A DNA stretch of 33,211 bases from Gordonia sp. UBA5067 (GCF_002414845.1 NZ_DIAX01000035.1:1-33211), one strand, 5' to 3'; positions 14,469-23,229 are shown, numbered from the stretch's first letter. Notes: generated by a model from the sequence alone, not told the origin. A program made the numbers and translations.

Positions 14469-14636
14469 TCAGCCGGCCACTCCGCGCAACTCTTCGCCGA
14501 GCGCGGCCGCCTCATCGGGCGTCAACTCGACCACGAGGCGTCCGCCACCTTCGATCGGGATGCGCACTACGATCCCCCGGCCCTCCTTGGCTGCTTCCAT
14601 CGGGCCATCTCCGGTACGTGGCTTCATCGCCGCCAT
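14469..14636 (-). CDS. DUF3117 family small protein (Rv1211 homologue)
   Basis: This 55-residue protein is almost universally conserved in Actinobacteria and its function is unknown. It begins MAAMKPRTGDGPMEAAKEGR, then GIVVRIPIEGGGRLVVELTP, and ends in DEAAALGEELRGV. That is the whole length of the family. The frame is open to 14699, but the extra 21 codons do not fit the family, and ATG 14636 has a GGAGGGAG ribosome site. A TATGAT -10 element lies about 34 bases upstream, so it has its own promoter. It keeps the Rv1209-Rv1211 neighbourhood, except that tagA (Rv1210) is absent. Confidence 0.95.
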   Translation of the reverse strand: MAAMKPRTGDGPMEAAKEGRGIVVRIPIEGGGRLVVELTPDEAAALGEELRGVAG

Positions 14637-14669
14637 CGTGCAACTCCCTCCAAGTTTTCGATCCGCTTC

Positions 14670-14675
14670 ATCATA
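14670..14675 (-). promoter_or_regulatory. -10 element for DUF3117
   Basis: TATGAT on the minus strand, a five-of-six match to TATAAT. It predicts a start near 14663 and a leader of about 27 bases that includes the GGAGGGAG ribosome site. No clear -35 was seen. Confidence 0.5.
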
Positions 14676-14705
14676 CCTGGTCACCGGCGGTGACTGCACA
14701 GGCCC

Positions 14706-15035
14706 TCAGCCGTCCGACCTGGGCGCCGGACCGCTCTCCCCCGAGTCGGACCGCTCGCGCAGTGCGGCGGCAACCGACCGCAATTCGTCGATCTCACGAG
14801 CCAGCTTTTCCAGCGTCCAATCGACTTCGGACTGCTTGTATCCGCGGAAGACGAGGGCGAAGCGCACCCCGCGGACATCGTCCCCGGCGATCCCGGCGCG
14901 CGGCAACTCGGTGACGGTCAGGTCGTCGCCCGCGGCGGTGAGATCCTCGCCCCGGCCGAAGACGAACCACACCACGACGAACAGCAGTCCGGCCACCAGC
15001 ATCAGGCCGGCCGCATAGCTCACGATCATCCACAC
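14706..15035 (-). CDS. DivIVA-domain membrane protein (Rv1209-like)
   Basis: The 109-residue protein has an N-terminal membrane helix (about residues 4-26, IVSYAAGLMLVAGLLFVVVW). A short linker and a C-terminal DivIVA-like segment follow: GVRFALVFRGYKQSEVDWTL and then LEKLAREIDELR, a predicted coiled coil. The 'F.vvfRGYk..eVD..L' signature is shared with Wag31/DivIVA N-terminal crossing loops and suggests binding to curved or polar membrane, though the biological role is unknown. The start is GTG 15035; Met3 is an alternative. It lies six bases after gpgS and probably in one transcript with it. Confidence 0.85.
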   Translation of the reverse strand: MWMIVSYAAGLMLVAGLLFVVVWFVFGRGEDLTAAGDDLTVTELPRAGIAGDDVRGVRFALVFRGYKQSEVDWTLEKLAREIDELRSVAAALRERSDSGESGPAPRSDG

Positions 15036-15041
15036 AGTCGA

Positions 15042-15977
15042 TCAGTCCTCCCGTCGAATCGAGGCCATCGGCGGCCGGTCGGCGAGCACGACCTCGGTGA
15101 CCTGGGTGGCGAACGACCCGTCTGTGGCCGCCGCGAATTGCACCAGCGGCGCCAACGAGTCATCGATTCCACAGCGCCGCAGAAGTGTCCCGACGATCTG
15201 GCGACTCATCACCCCCAACTCGGTGAGTGGTCGGTGCCGGTGCATCCGCACCCCCAGGTTGACCTGCCCGATGGCCGCCGGGCCGCGCGTCTCGTGGGTG
15301 TCGATGAGTAACCCGACTTCGACGCCGTACCCGGGTGCGAACGGGAGCGACGACAACAATGCCCGGGTCCCGGCGTACTCGCCGCCCAGCGGTTGGACGA
15401 CGTGCGACAGCTCTGGCCGCAGCGCCGCGAGGAGGGGCCGCGCAACCAGTTCGGTGACGCGCCCGCCACCATCCTCCAGGTGCTGTGCCGCGGTGCGCCA
15501 CGGCCGCCGGTAGTAGCCCTTCACCAGCTCAACTCCGGCGCAGGTCAGGATCGGTCCGACGAGCTTCGGCACGAACATGGGATCGGGCGAGACCAGGTCG
15601 GCATCGATGAAGACGATGATGTCGGCGGTGGTGGCGGCGATCGACCGCCAGAGCACCTCGCCCTTGCCGTCGACCGGCGGCACCTGGGGCAGTGCCTGCT
15701 CGCGGCTGACCACGCGGGCCCCGGCCGCCTGCGCCACCCCGGCGGTGTCGTCGGTGGACCCGGAATCGAGAACGACCAGATCGTCGACCAGACCGCCGAC
15801 CAGCGGCATGATCGATTCGATGACGCCGGCGACGGTGTCGGCCTCGTTGAGCGCGGGCAGCACCACCGCAACGGTGCGCCCACCCTTGGCCGCGACCAAC
15901 TCCGCGACGGTCCAGGCCGGCCGGTCCCAGGTGGCGATGGGCCGACCCGGCACGGCGGCGGGCAGCGCCCCGGTCAC
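15042..15977 (-). CDS. gpgS: Glucosyl-3-phosphoglycerate synthase
   Basis: GpgS transfers glucose from a nucleotide sugar to 3-phosphoglycerate, the first step of glucosylglycerate and methylglucose lipopolysaccharide synthesis. The 311-residue protein has the retaining GT-A layout: VAVVLPALNEADTVAGVIES (nucleotide site), then VLDSGSTDDT and VDGKGEVLWRS. The metal-binding triad D125-A-D127 sits in IVFIDADLVSPDP, followed by ELVKGYYRRPW and RVTELVARPLLAALRPEL. GTG 15977 overlaps the folP2 stop by four bases. The neighbours folP2 and the DivIVA-domain gene match Rv1207-Rv1209. The assignment is secure. Confidence 0.96.
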   Translation of the reverse strand: MTGALPAAVPGRPIATWDRPAWTVAELVAAKGGRTVAVVLPALNEADTVAGVIESIMPLVGGLVDDLVVLDSGSTDDTAGVAQAAGARVVSREQALPQVPPVDGKGEVLWRSIAATTADIIVFIDADLVSPDPMFVPKLVGPILTCAGVELVKGYYRRPWRTAAQHLEDGGGRVTELVARPLLAALRPELSHVVQPLGGEYAGTRALLSSLPFAPGYGVEVGLLIDTHETRGPAAIGQVNLGVRMHRHRPLTELGVMSRQIVGTLLRRCGIDDSLAPLVQFAAATDGSFATQVTEVVLADRPPMASIRRED

Positions 15978-16858
15978 GCCAGACCCCGGATCGTGCGCAC
16001 CGGCGCTCGCCGACCGGTGATCGCGGCGACCATCTCCACGACTCGCCTGGTTGCCGCCACCTCGTGGGCACGGAAGATCGCTGCGCCGTGCTCGGCGGCC
16101 AGCGCGGTGGCGGCCAGCGTGCCGTCGAGCCGATCGCCGAGGTCCACGCCCAGCGTTTCGCCGATGAAGTCCTTGTTGCTCAACGCCATCAGCACCGGAT
16201 GGCCGGTCGCGACGAGCCGGTCGAGATGGCGCAGCAAGGCCAGACCATGGTGGGTATTCTTTCCGAAGTCATGCGTCGGGTCGATAATGATCCCGTCGGC
16301 GCGGACGCCGTGCACGGCGGCCCGCGCTGCCGCCGACGACAACTCCTCGACGACGGCGTCGACGACCGCGTCTGGGTCGTCGCCGTAGCGGACCCGATGC
16401 GGCCGGGTGCGCGGGGCCGCGCCACCGGTGTGCGAGCACACCAGTCCCGCGCCGCGGCGCGCCGCAACCGCCATCAGTTCCGGGTCGGCTCCGGCCCAGG
16501 TGTCGTTGATGAGGTCGGCGCCCGCCTCGCACGCCTCGTCGGCGACTGCGGCGCGCCACGTGTCGATGCTGATCACGATGTCGGGGAATTCCGCGCGCAC
16601 CCACGCGGTGAACGGCACGACCCGGTCGGCCTCGGCACCGGCATCGACGAGTTCACCCGGCCCCGCCTTCACCCCGCCGATGTCGATGATGTCGGCGCCT
16701 TCAGCGACCACCTGCTCGACCCGGCGGCGGGCGGCGTCGTCGGCGAAACTGGCGCCTCGATCGTAGAAGGAGTCCGGGGTGCGGTTGACAATCGCCATGA
16801 CCAGCGCCCGATCATGCGCGACCGGCCGCCCGCACAGCGTCGTCGGGGTCGTTGTCAC
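15974..16858 (-). CDS. folP2: Dihydropteroate synthase homologue FolP2
   Basis: The 294-residue protein has the dihydropteroate synthase TIM-barrel fold: MAIVNRTPDSFYDRG (pterin loop), GADIIDIGGVKAGPG, ISIDTWRAAVADEACEAGAD, LINDTWAGADPELM and IIIDPTHDFGKNTHHGLALL. The pterin loop reads NRTPDSFYDRG rather than NVTPDSFSDGG, and this plus the synteny with Rv1206-Rv1208 marks it as FolP2. Mycobacterial FolP2 is reported not to replace FolP1, so folate synthesis should not be assumed. I use GTG 16858 instead of 16867 because TAGCGT stands seven bases before it and would overlap the earlier start. It is coupled to gpgS by a four-base overlap. Confidence 0.93.
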   Translation of the reverse strand: MTTTPTTLCGRPVAHDRALVMAIVNRTPDSFYDRGASFADDAARRRVEQVVAEGADIIDIGGVKAGPGELVDAGAEADRVVPFTAWVRAEFPDIVISIDTWRAAVADEACEAGADLINDTWAGADPELMAVAARRGAGLVCSHTGGAAPRTRPHRVRYGDDPDAVVDAVVEELSSAAARAAVHGVRADGIIIDPTHDFGKNTHHGLALLRHLDRLVATGHPVLMALSNKDFIGETLGVDLGDRLDGTLAATALAAEHGAAIFRAHEVAATRRVVEMVAAITGRRAPVRTIRGLA

Positions 16859-16865
16859 CGCACCC

Positions 16866-16871
16866 ACGCTA
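16866..16871 (-). promoter_or_regulatory. -10 element of a leaderless promoter for folP2
   Basis: TAGCGT on the minus strand, seven bases before GTG 16858, in the 36-bp stretch after the fadD6 stop. It would drive folP2-gpgS-DivIVA without the upstream genes. Confidence 0.5.
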
Positions 16872-16894
16872 CCGGGTGCGCTGCCACGCGCCGC

Positions 16895-18676
16895 TCAGCC
16901 GCGGGGGGCTTGTGCTGCGGCGACGTCGGCCACATAGCCGTCGTAGGCCGCGACGAACCCCTCGGCGCGCCCACGCAGCACATACAGCGGGTCATTCCCG
17001 ATCTCGGTGAAGGCCTCGTCGCGCAGGTCGACCTTGCGGTTCTTGAAAGTCGACGTGGCCTCGACCGCGCCGACGATGCGCACGAACAGCGGCACCGCGT
17101 AGGGCGGCAGCGTCTCGTAGAGACGCTCCGCCAGGGCCTGCCCGTCGAACTGTCGGCCGTCCGCCAGGGTGACGGCCGCCATCCCGGCCTTTCCGTCGCA
17201 GCCGGACACCGCGACACCGTAGACGACCGACTGTTCGACGCTCGGATCGGCGTCGAGGGCACCCTCAACCTCGGTGGTGGCCACATTCTCGCCCTTCCAG
17301 CGGAAGGTGTCGCCGAGCCGGTCGACGAACGCGATGTGGCCCCACCCCACTTCGCGGACCAAGTCACCGGAGTTGAACCAGGCGTCGCCGTTCTTGAAGC
17401 CGTCGCGGATGATCTTCTTCTCGGTCGCCGAGGGGTCAGTGTAGCCATCCAGGGGCACCCGGTCGCTGATCTCGGCGATCAGCAGTCCCGGCTCCCCTTT
17501 GCGCTTCGCCCGCAGCCGCCCGGCGGCATCGCGCTTCGGCTCGCCGGTCTCCTGGTCGTAGTCCACGACCTTGAACGGCAGCGGACAGAAGCCCGCCGTC
17601 TTCGAGACCGTGAACGCGTTCACGAATGCGAGGTTCAGCTCGCTCGCGCCGTAGAACTCGACGATGCGCTTGATGCCGAATCGCGACGAGAATTCATCCC
17701 AGATCTCCGGGCGCATGCCGTTGCCGACGGCCAAGCGGACGCCATGGCTGCGGTCGGTCGGCTTGGGCGGCTGGGCGAGCAGGTAGCGACACAATTCGCC
17801 GATGTAGCAGAAGGCCGTCGCACGGTTCAGGACGATGTCGTCCCAGAAGCGCGACGCCGAGAACTGCTTGGCGATCGCCACCGACGCGCCCGCGGCGAGC
17901 ACAGCGCCGAGCGATACCGACAAGGCGTTGTTGTGGTAGAGCGGCAGCGGAATGTACATCGTGTCCGAGCTGCGCAGTCGCACGGCCATGCCACCGATGC
18001 CCGACATGTTGGCCAGCCACCGGTTGTGGCTCATCACACTCGCCTTGGGCAGGCCGGTGGTGCCGGAGGTGAAGATGTAGAAGGCATTGGTCGACGCCGG
18101 CAACGTCTCGGTGACCGCCGGGTTGGTCGCCGGCCGGGTCGCACAGGCGGCGTCGAAGGCGGCGTAGTCGTAAGTGTGCGGGGGCAGCAGTTCGGGGGAG
18201 ATCGACTCGAAGGTCTCGGTGACCTCGGGATCGTAGACGAGGGCTTTCGCCCCGAGGAGCTTCACCGAGTGATCGGCGATCGCACCGTGCTGGTTGTAGT
18301 TCAACATCCCGGCGATCGCACCGATCTTGACCGTCGCCAGCGTCAGATACAGCAGTGTCGGCGAATTCTTGCCGAGGATGCCCACGACATCGCCGACTCC
18401 GACCCCGTCGGCGGCAAGCTGGTTCGCGTAGCGATTGACGATGGCATTCGCCTGGCCGTAGGTGGTGGTGGCGCCCTCGAAGCGGACGAACGGCCGCTCC
18501 GGATGTTTGCCGGCGTGGTGCGCGAACACACTCCCGATGGTCCTGCGGGCATCGGCCGGCCGGTGGATCAGTCCCGGCGCGTGCCGCAGCATCAGCGGTG
18601 CTGACGGAACCATGTCCGCCACCCCCTTGGCCAGATCGAAGAGCCTGACCTTCTTGAACGCAGCACTGTTCGCCAT
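16895..18676 (-). CDS. fadD6: Long-chain acyl-CoA synthetase, FadD6/FATP type
   Basis: This adenylate-forming enzyme activates long-chain fatty acids to acyl-CoA. The 593-residue protein carries the AMP-binding loop YIFTSGTTGLPKASVMSHNR, the PLPLYHNNALSVS substrate-gate region and EFYGASELNLAFVN. The hinge follows with FVDRLGDTFRWKGENVATTE, and the C-terminal catalytic lysine region is in FKNRKVDLRDEAF. Its length and the N-terminal MANSAAFKKVRLFDLAKGVA match FATP-like very-long-chain synthetases such as Rv1206. The start at 18676 has a GGAGGGG ribosome site. It lies between the LOG genes and folP2, as in M. tuberculosis. Chain-length preference is not readable. Confidence 0.94.
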   Translation of the reverse strand: MANSAAFKKVRLFDLAKGVADMVPSAPLMLRHAPGLIHRPADARRTIGSVFAHHAGKHPERPFVRFEGATTTYGQANAIVNRYANQLAADGVGVGDVVGILGKNSPTLLYLTLATVKIGAIAGMLNYNQHGAIADHSVKLLGAKALVYDPEVTETFESISPELLPPHTYDYAAFDAACATRPATNPAVTETLPASTNAFYIFTSGTTGLPKASVMSHNRWLANMSGIGGMAVRLRSSDTMYIPLPLYHNNALSVSLGAVLAAGASVAIAKQFSASRFWDDIVLNRATAFCYIGELCRYLLAQPPKPTDRSHGVRLAVGNGMRPEIWDEFSSRFGIKRIVEFYGASELNLAFVNAFTVSKTAGFCPLPFKVVDYDQETGEPKRDAAGRLRAKRKGEPGLLIAEISDRVPLDGYTDPSATEKKIIRDGFKNGDAWFNSGDLVREVGWGHIAFVDRLGDTFRWKGENVATTEVEGALDADPSVEQSVVYGVAVSGCDGKAGMAAVTLADGRQFDGQALAERLYETLPPYAVPLFVRIVGAVEATSTFKNRKVDLRDEAFTEIGNDPLYVLRGRAEGFVAAYDGYVADVAAAQAPRG

Positions 18677-18712
18677 TGCCGCCCCTCCCTCGTCGATAGT
18701 TACCGGAAGATC

Positions 18713-19249
18713 CTACTGTTGGGTAACGAGTGTCACAGCATCGGCCACCGATCCGGTCACCTGGAGCCGGTCCATGGCCGCCGCGGCGACGAACCCGTCG
18801 TCGCGCAGACTGTCGAACCAGCGCAACAGCGGCTGGTAGAAGCCATCCGCGTCGAGCAAGACCACCGGCTTGTCATGCTCGCCGAGGAACCCGCCGGTCC
18901 ATGTCTCGAACAGCTCCTCAAGTGTCCCGATTCCGCCGGGCAGGGTGATGAAGCCATCGGCCCGCGCCTCCATCAGGCGTTTGCGCTCGCGCATGGTATC
19001 GGTGATGACAAGCTCATCGCTGTCGGTGTCGGCGGCCTCGCGGGCGACGAGGTGGCCGGGGATGATTCCCACCGTCGTGCCGCCGGCGGCGCGGGCGGCC
19101 GTGGCCAGCGAGCCCATCATCGACACGTTGCCGCCGCCGCTGACCACCGTGTGTCCGGCCGCGGCGAGTGCCGACCCCAGTTCTGCCGCGAGGTCAAGGA
19201 ATCGGCGGGGCACCGGCCCGGACGCGCAATAGACACAGATCGCCGCCAC
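18713..19249 (-). CDS. LOG-family (TIGR00730) protein, Rv1205-like
   Basis: LOG proteins are Rossmann-fold nucleoside-monophosphate phosphoribohydrolases, the cytokinin-activating type in plants and in M. tuberculosis Rv1205. The 178-residue product starts [11 protein letters not shown], then VVSGGGNVSMMGSLATAA. The catalytic motif follows as MRERKRLMEARADGFITLPG and GIGTLEELFE, the 'PGGxGTxxE' signature. I start at GTG 19249 because the upstream extension to 19381 is Arg/His-rich shadow sequence. That GTG overlaps the stop of the second LOG gene by one base (TAGTG), so translation is coupled. Its position before fadD6 identifies it as the Rv1205 orthologue. The physiological substrate is AMP or a prenyl-AMP by family, unproven here. 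Confidence 0.92.
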   Translation of the reverse strand: MAAICVYCASGPVPRRFLDLAAELGSALAAAGHTVVSGGGNVSMMGSLATAARAAGGTTVGIIPGHLVAREAADTDSDELVITDTMRERKRLMEARADGFITLPGGIGTLEELFETWTGGFLGEHDKPVVLLDADGFYQPLLRWFDSLRDDGFVAAAAMDRLQVTGSVADAVTLVTQQ

Positions 19250-20034
19250 TACGGGTCGGCCCGCGCTGCTCGTGACGCCTCGAGTACGGCGACCACCTGA
19301 TCCGGGGTGTCGACGACGCTGATCAGGCCGACATCGGTGGCGGCGATCATGCCTTCGCCGACCAGCCTGGTGCTGATCCACTCCACCAGCCCGCCCCAGA
19401 AGTCGGTGCCGACCAGCACGATCGGAAACTGGGTCACTTTGTGCGTCTGCACCAGGGTCAGGGCCTCGAACAACTCGTCCAGCGTGCCGAATCCGCCGGG
19501 CAGACAGACGAAGGCCTGCGCATACTTGACGAACATGGTCTTTCGGACGAAGAAGTAGCGGAAGTTGATGCCGATGTCGATGAATGGGTTGAGCGACTGC
19601 TCGAACGGCAGCTCGATGCCGAGCCCGATGGAGCGCGCACCGGCTTGCCGGGCACCGCGGTTGACCGATTCCATGCTGCCCGGACCGCCACCGGTGACAA
19701 CCGCGTAGCCGGCCGCCCCGATAGCACGGCCCAGCGCGACGCCGAGTTCGTACGCATCACTGCCCAGCGGCGTCCGGGCGGACCCGAATACGGTCACTGC
19801 GTCCTCGACGTGTAGGAGCGCATCGAACCCGGACACGAACTCCGATTGAATCCGCAGGACGCGCCAGGAATCGTCGATCTTGAGCTGGCTCAATTCCGCC
19901 GTGGTGCGGGGCGGTCGCCGGTTCAGCAGCCGGCGATCCGAGGTGAGCGCCAGATCGGCCGGGTCCGCACAGACCCAGGTGGGGCCGATGTATCTGCCCG
20001 CTGCCACTTCCCCACCTGAATCCCGGCCGGTCAC
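19249..20034 (-). CDS. Second LOG-family protein, between dapE and the Rv1205-like gene
   Basis: The 261-residue product is a larger LOG-type protein with an N-terminal extension of about 65 residues ([20 protein letters not shown] and [17 protein letters not shown]). The Rossmann core follows: [38 protein letters not shown] and [40 protein letters not shown] then leads into [14 protein letters not shown]. Both the RK and PGGxGTxxE active-site motifs are present. GTG 20034 overlaps the dapE stop by four bases; the longer frame to 20493 lies inside dapE. The tandem with the next LOG gene suggests duplication followed by divergence, or two steps on related nucleotides. Confidence 0.92.
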   Translation of the reverse strand: MTGRDSGGEVAAGRYIGPTWVCADPADLALTSDRRLLNRRPPRTTAELSQLKIDDSWRVLRIQSEFVSGFDALLHVEDAVTVFGSARTPLGSDAYELGVALGRAIGAAGYAVVTGGGPGSMESVNRGARQAGARSIGLGIELPFEQSLNPFIDIGINFRYFFVRKTMFVKYAQAFVCLPGGFGTLDELFEALTLVQTHKVTQFPIVLVGTDFWGGLVEWISTRLVGEGMIAATDVGLISVVDTPDQVVAVLEASRAARADP

Positions 20035-21140
20035 AACGATTCCCCCGCATCCGATGCTCCGGACAGGTACCCACGCAACACCCGGTGCACCGCGTGGATC
20101 TGTTCGACGGGAACATGCTCGTCGCGACGGTGGGCGAGGCTGGGATCGCCGGGTCCGAAGTTGACCGCCGGAGTCCCGCGCGCCGCGAACCGGGACACGT
20201 CGGTCCAGCCGTACTTGGCCCGGAACTTGTGGTCGGCGGCGGCGACGAGTTCGGCCGCCGCCGGATGCGACAGACCCGGTAGTGCGCCGCCCGCCGAATC
20301 CGTGAGTTCGACGTCGAACTCCGTACTGCCCGGCGCACCGTCGATCACCTCGCGCACATGGGCCAGCGCCTGCGCGGTGCTGCGGTCGGGAGCAAAGCGG
20401 AAGTTGATGTCGACGCTCGCCCGATCGGGCACGACATTTCCGGCGACACCACCGGTCACCGCGACGGCCTGCAGCCCTTCGCGGTATTCGCACCCGTCGA
20501 TGTCGACACGACGCGGCACGTACCCATCGAGGGTGCCGAGCAGGCCGGCGAGCCGATGAATCGCATTGTCCCCCATCCAGGACCGCGCAGTGTGTGCGCG
20601 CGCGCCGTGGACGCTCACCCGGACGCGCAGCGTCCCCTGGCAGCCCGCTTCGATGAGTCCGCCGGTGGGCTCCCCCAAGATCGCGACGTCGGCGTCCAGC
20701 CAGTCCGGCAACTCCGCCTCGATCACGCCGAGCCCGTTGTACTCCGCCGCGATCTCCTCACAGTCGTAGAAGACCAGGGTCACGTCGTGCCGCAGGTCGG
20801 TCAGCGTGGCGGCGAGATGCAGGAACACCGCATCGCCCGATTTCATGTCCACGCTGCCGCAGCCGTGGATGACGCCCGCACCGGAGTCCCACCGGTGCGG
20901 CACGTTGCCGGCGATCGGCACCGTATCGAGGTGACCGGCCAGCAGCACGCGCCGATCGCGCCCCAGCGCGGTGCGGGCGAGTACCCGGTTGCCGTGCCGC
21001 CGGACCTCGAATCCGGCGGTCTGCTCGCGCAGTGCCGCCTCCACCGCGTCGGCGATCGCCGACTCGTCGTGCGACTCGCTGGGAATGTCGATGAGCGCTG
21101 CGGTGAGCACCGCGGGATCGGCGCGAAGGTCCAGAACCAT
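20031..21140 (-). CDS. dapE: Succinyl-diaminopimelate desuccinylase
   Basis: DapE hydrolyses N-succinyl-LL-diaminopimelate to LL-diaminopimelate and succinate, in the lysine and peptidoglycan pathway. The 369-residue M20 peptidase-family protein has metal ligands His70 and Asp72 in AGHLDTVP. The bridging Asp98 is in [10 protein letters not shown], the catalytic Glu128-Glu129 in [13 protein letters not shown], and the C-terminal site follows in [15 protein letters not shown] prefer ATG 21140 to GTG 21149 for two reasons: MVLDLRADP is where the family begins, and a TACGGT hexamer (21153-21148) would overlap the earlier codon. It heads the leftward dapE-LOG-LOG run. dapD lies about 2.1 kb away beyond the symporter genes. 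Confidence 0.96.
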   Translation of the reverse strand: MVLDLRADPAVLTAALIDIPSESHDESAIADAVEAALREQTAGFEVRRHGNRVLARTALGRDRRVLLAGHLDTVPIAGNVPHRWDSGAGVIHGCGSVDMKSGDAVFLHLAATLTDLRHDVTLVFYDCEEIAAEYNGLGVIEAELPDWLDADVAILGEPTGGLIEAGCQGTLRVRVSVHGARAHTARSWMGDNAIHRLAGLLGTLDGYVPRRVDIDGCEYREGLQAVAVTGGVAGNVVPDRASVDINFRFAPDRSTAQALAHVREVIDGAPGSTEFDVELTDSAGGALPGLSHPAAAELVAAADHKFRAKYGWTDVSRFAARGTPAVNFGPGDPSLAHRRDEHVPVEQIHAVHRVLRGYLSGASDAGESL

Positions 21141-21147
21141 GGTGCTC

Positions 21148-21153
21148 ACCGTA
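21148..21153 (-). promoter_or_regulatory. -10 element of a leaderless promoter for dapE
   Basis: TACGGT on the minus strand, seven bases before ATG 21140. It overlaps the alternative GTG at 21149, which argues against that start. Confidence 0.5.
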
Positions 21154-21179
21154 CCGGGGCCGGCAGGCTCCGGCGGCCG

Positions 21180-22811
21180 CTAGTGCGCGATGGCGCCGTC
21201 GGCACCGACCCCGGTGAGCGAGCGGACCTGCATTTCGGCGTTGAGTGCCGGATCGCCGCGCTCCGCCGAGGTGAGCGTGCCGACGATCCCCAGCAGGAAC
21301 GCCAGCGGAATCGACACCAGACCGGGATTCTGCAACGGGAACCAGTGGAAATCCGCCCCGGGAATCATCGAGGTCTTGCTTCCCGATACCGCCGGGGAGA
21401 ACACGATCAGGATGATCGACGACGCCAGTCCGCCGTACATGCTCCACAGTGCGCCCCGGGTGTTGAACCGGCGCCAGTACAACGAGTACAGGATCGTGGG
21501 CAGGTTCGCCGACGCCGCGACGGCGAAGGCCAGCGCAACCAAGAACGCGATGTTCTGGCCGTTGGCCAGGATCCCCAGGATGATGCCGAGGATGCCGAGG
21601 ACGACGACGGTGATGCGCGAGACACGGACCTGTTCCTCGCCGCTGCAGTACCCGCGCTTGATGACGCTGGCGTAGATATCATGCGCAAACGACGCCGACG
21701 CCGTGATCGCGAGTCCGGCCACCACGGCCAGGATGGTCGCAAACGCGACGGCGGAAATGACGCCGAGTAGCACGGTGCCGCCGAGTTCCAGCGCCAGCAG
21801 CGGCGCCGCCGCATTCTCCTTGCCGGCGGCGGCGAGGATCTTGTCCGGGCCGACGAGAGCGGCCGCACCGTAGCCCAGGATCAGCGTGAACACATAGAAG
21901 GCGCCGATCAGGACGATGGCCCACACGACGGAGCGGCGAGCCTCTTTGGCGGTCGGGACGGTATAGAAGCGCATCAGCACGTGCGGCAGGCCCGCGGTGC
22001 CGAGAACGAGCGCGATCGCCAGCGAGAGGAAGTCGACCTTGGTCATCATCGTGGCGCCGTACTTGGCGCCGGGTGCCATCACGTCGCGGGCGGCGACTGT
22101 CTTGTCGGCCGACCCGGCGATAGCGGACTGCGCCTGGCCGATCAGGTCCGAGACGTTCAGACCCACCTTGGCGAGCACGATGATCGTCATGACGGCCGCG
22201 CCGGTGATCAGGAGAACGGCTTTGATGATCTGCACCCAGGTGGTGCCCTTCATGCCGCCGATGAGGACGTAGATGATCATCAGCACGCCGACCACCGCGA
22301 TCACGATCGACTGGCCGGTCCGCGATGAGATGTCGAGGAGCAGCGCCACGAGCCCACCGGCCCCGGCCATCTGCGCGAGCAGATAGAACAGCGAGACGGT
22401 GAGCGTCGAGATCGCCGCGGCGGTGCGGACGGGACGCTGCTGGAGCCGGAAGCTCAGGACGTCGGCCATGGTGAAGCGGCCGGTGTTGCGCAAGAGTTCG
22501 GCGACCAGCAGCAGGGCCACGAGCCAGGCGACGAGGAAGCCGATCGAGTATAGGAAGCCGTCGTACCCGTACAGGGCGATGGCGCCCGCGATGCCGAGAA
22601 AGCTTGCCGCAGAAAGATAGTCGCCGGCGATGGCGATGCCGTTCTGCGGTCCGGAGAACGAGCTGCCACCGGTGAAGAACTGCGATGCGGACTTGTTGTT
22701 ACCGCTGACGCGGATCACCACGAAGAGCGTGATCGCCACGAAGGCAACGAAGATCGAGATGTTGACGATTGGGTTGCCGACGCCCGAAGCGGCGACGAAG
22801 TCGGTGGTCAC
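21180..22811 (-). CDS. Sodium:solute symporter, acetate/monocarboxylate type (ActP/MctC-like)
   Basis: This 543-residue integral membrane protein of the SSS family has about 13 hydrophobic helices. It opens with a helix at IVNISIFVAFVAITLFVVIR and contains FFTGGSSFSGPQNGIAIAGD then YLSAASFLGIAG, the sodium-site/first-inverted-repeat signature of acetate permeases. TMADVLSFRLQQRPVRTAAA, GGMKGTTWVQIIKAVLL and GTAGLPHVLMRFYTVPTAKE follow, all typical of ActP. Likely substrates are acetate, propionate or pyruvate with Na+ or H+. GTG 22811 has an AGGAGA ribosome site and overlaps the DUF485 stop by four bases. The extension to 22979 is shadow sequence of the DUF485 gene. Confidence 0.92.
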   Translation of the reverse strand: MTTDFVAASGVGNPIVNISIFVAFVAITLFVVIRVSGNNKSASQFFTGGSSFSGPQNGIAIAGDYLSAASFLGIAGAIALYGYDGFLYSIGFLVAWLVALLLVAELLRNTGRFTMADVLSFRLQQRPVRTAAAISTLTVSLFYLLAQMAGAGGLVALLLDISSRTGQSIVIAVVGVLMIIYVLIGGMKGTTWVQIIKAVLLITGAAVMTIIVLAKVGLNVSDLIGQAQSAIAGSADKTVAARDVMAPGAKYGATMMTKVDFLSLAIALVLGTAGLPHVLMRFYTVPTAKEARRSVVWAIVLIGAFYVFTLILGYGAAALVGPDKILAAAGKENAAAPLLALELGGTVLLGVISAVAFATILAVVAGLAITASASFAHDIYASVIKRGYCSGEEQVRVSRITVVVLGILGIILGILANGQNIAFLVALAFAVAASANLPTILYSLYWRRFNTRGALWSMYGGLASSIILIVFSPAVSGSKTSMIPGADFHWFPLQNPGLVSIPLAFLLGIVGTLTSAERGDPALNAEMQVRSLTGVGADGAIAH

Positions 22812-23179
22812 TGCACGTCTCCTGAGTGGTCGTAGACGCCGTCGGCGAAGTTCTTTCGGACGATCTCGGCGGCCGGGTCGAGCTTGCGATCGGCGAAGCG
22901 GACGTAGAGCCCGGTGATGGCGAACGTGGTGACGAACTGCAAGAGCCCCAGCACGAGGCCGACGTTGATGTTCCCCCACACCTGCTTGGCCATGAAGTCG
23001 TGCGCAAATGCGCCAAGCAGGGCATAGGTCGCATACCAGATGACGAAGAATGCGGTCATCGGAAAGATGAATCGATACAGCGTGGTTCGCAGGGCGTTGA
23101 ACTCGGGACTGGCGGCTGCCAAAAGGAACTCGGCACCGGTCGGCGCGGGTGCTTTCGGCTGATGATCGGGTGTGGTCAT
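22808..23179 (-). CDS. DUF485 membrane protein, partner of the symporter
   Basis: This is a 123-residue DUF485 (YjcH-like) protein with two predicted membrane helices, TLYRFIFPMTAFFVIWYATY and VGLVLGLLQFVTTFAITGLY. Between them is the conserved HDFMAKQVWGNINVG loop; the C-terminus is basic then acidic. Such proteins are encoded next to ActP-type symporters in many bacteria, and a role in assembly or control of the transporter is assumed rather than proven. The frame is open to 23254, but ATG 23179 has a GGAGG ribosome site and the family begins there. It is the first gene of a two-gene operon, 63 bases from divergent dapD. Confidence 0.9.
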   Translation of the reverse strand: MTTPDHQPKAPAPTGAEFLLAAASPEFNALRTTLYRFIFPMTAFFVIWYATYALLGAFAHDFMAKQVWGNINVGLVLGLLQFVTTFAITGLYVRFADRKLDPAAEIVRKNFADGVYDHSGDVQ

Positions 23180-23229
23180 TTTCCTACCTCCTACCGGTAG
23201 CAGCCAATCACAACCGAGCGGCCCGCGGG

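Noticed and set aside
16064..18604. Long plus-strand open frame (846 codons) opposite folP2 and fadD6
   Set aside because: It lies antisense to two clearly conserved genes, its translation is Arg/His/Gly-rich and low-complexity without family motifs, and such open antisense frames are common in GC-rich DNA.
21141..21149. GTG 21149 as the start of dapE
   Set aside because: It overlaps the probable -10 TACGGT, and the family N-terminus begins at MVLDLRADP (ATG 21140).
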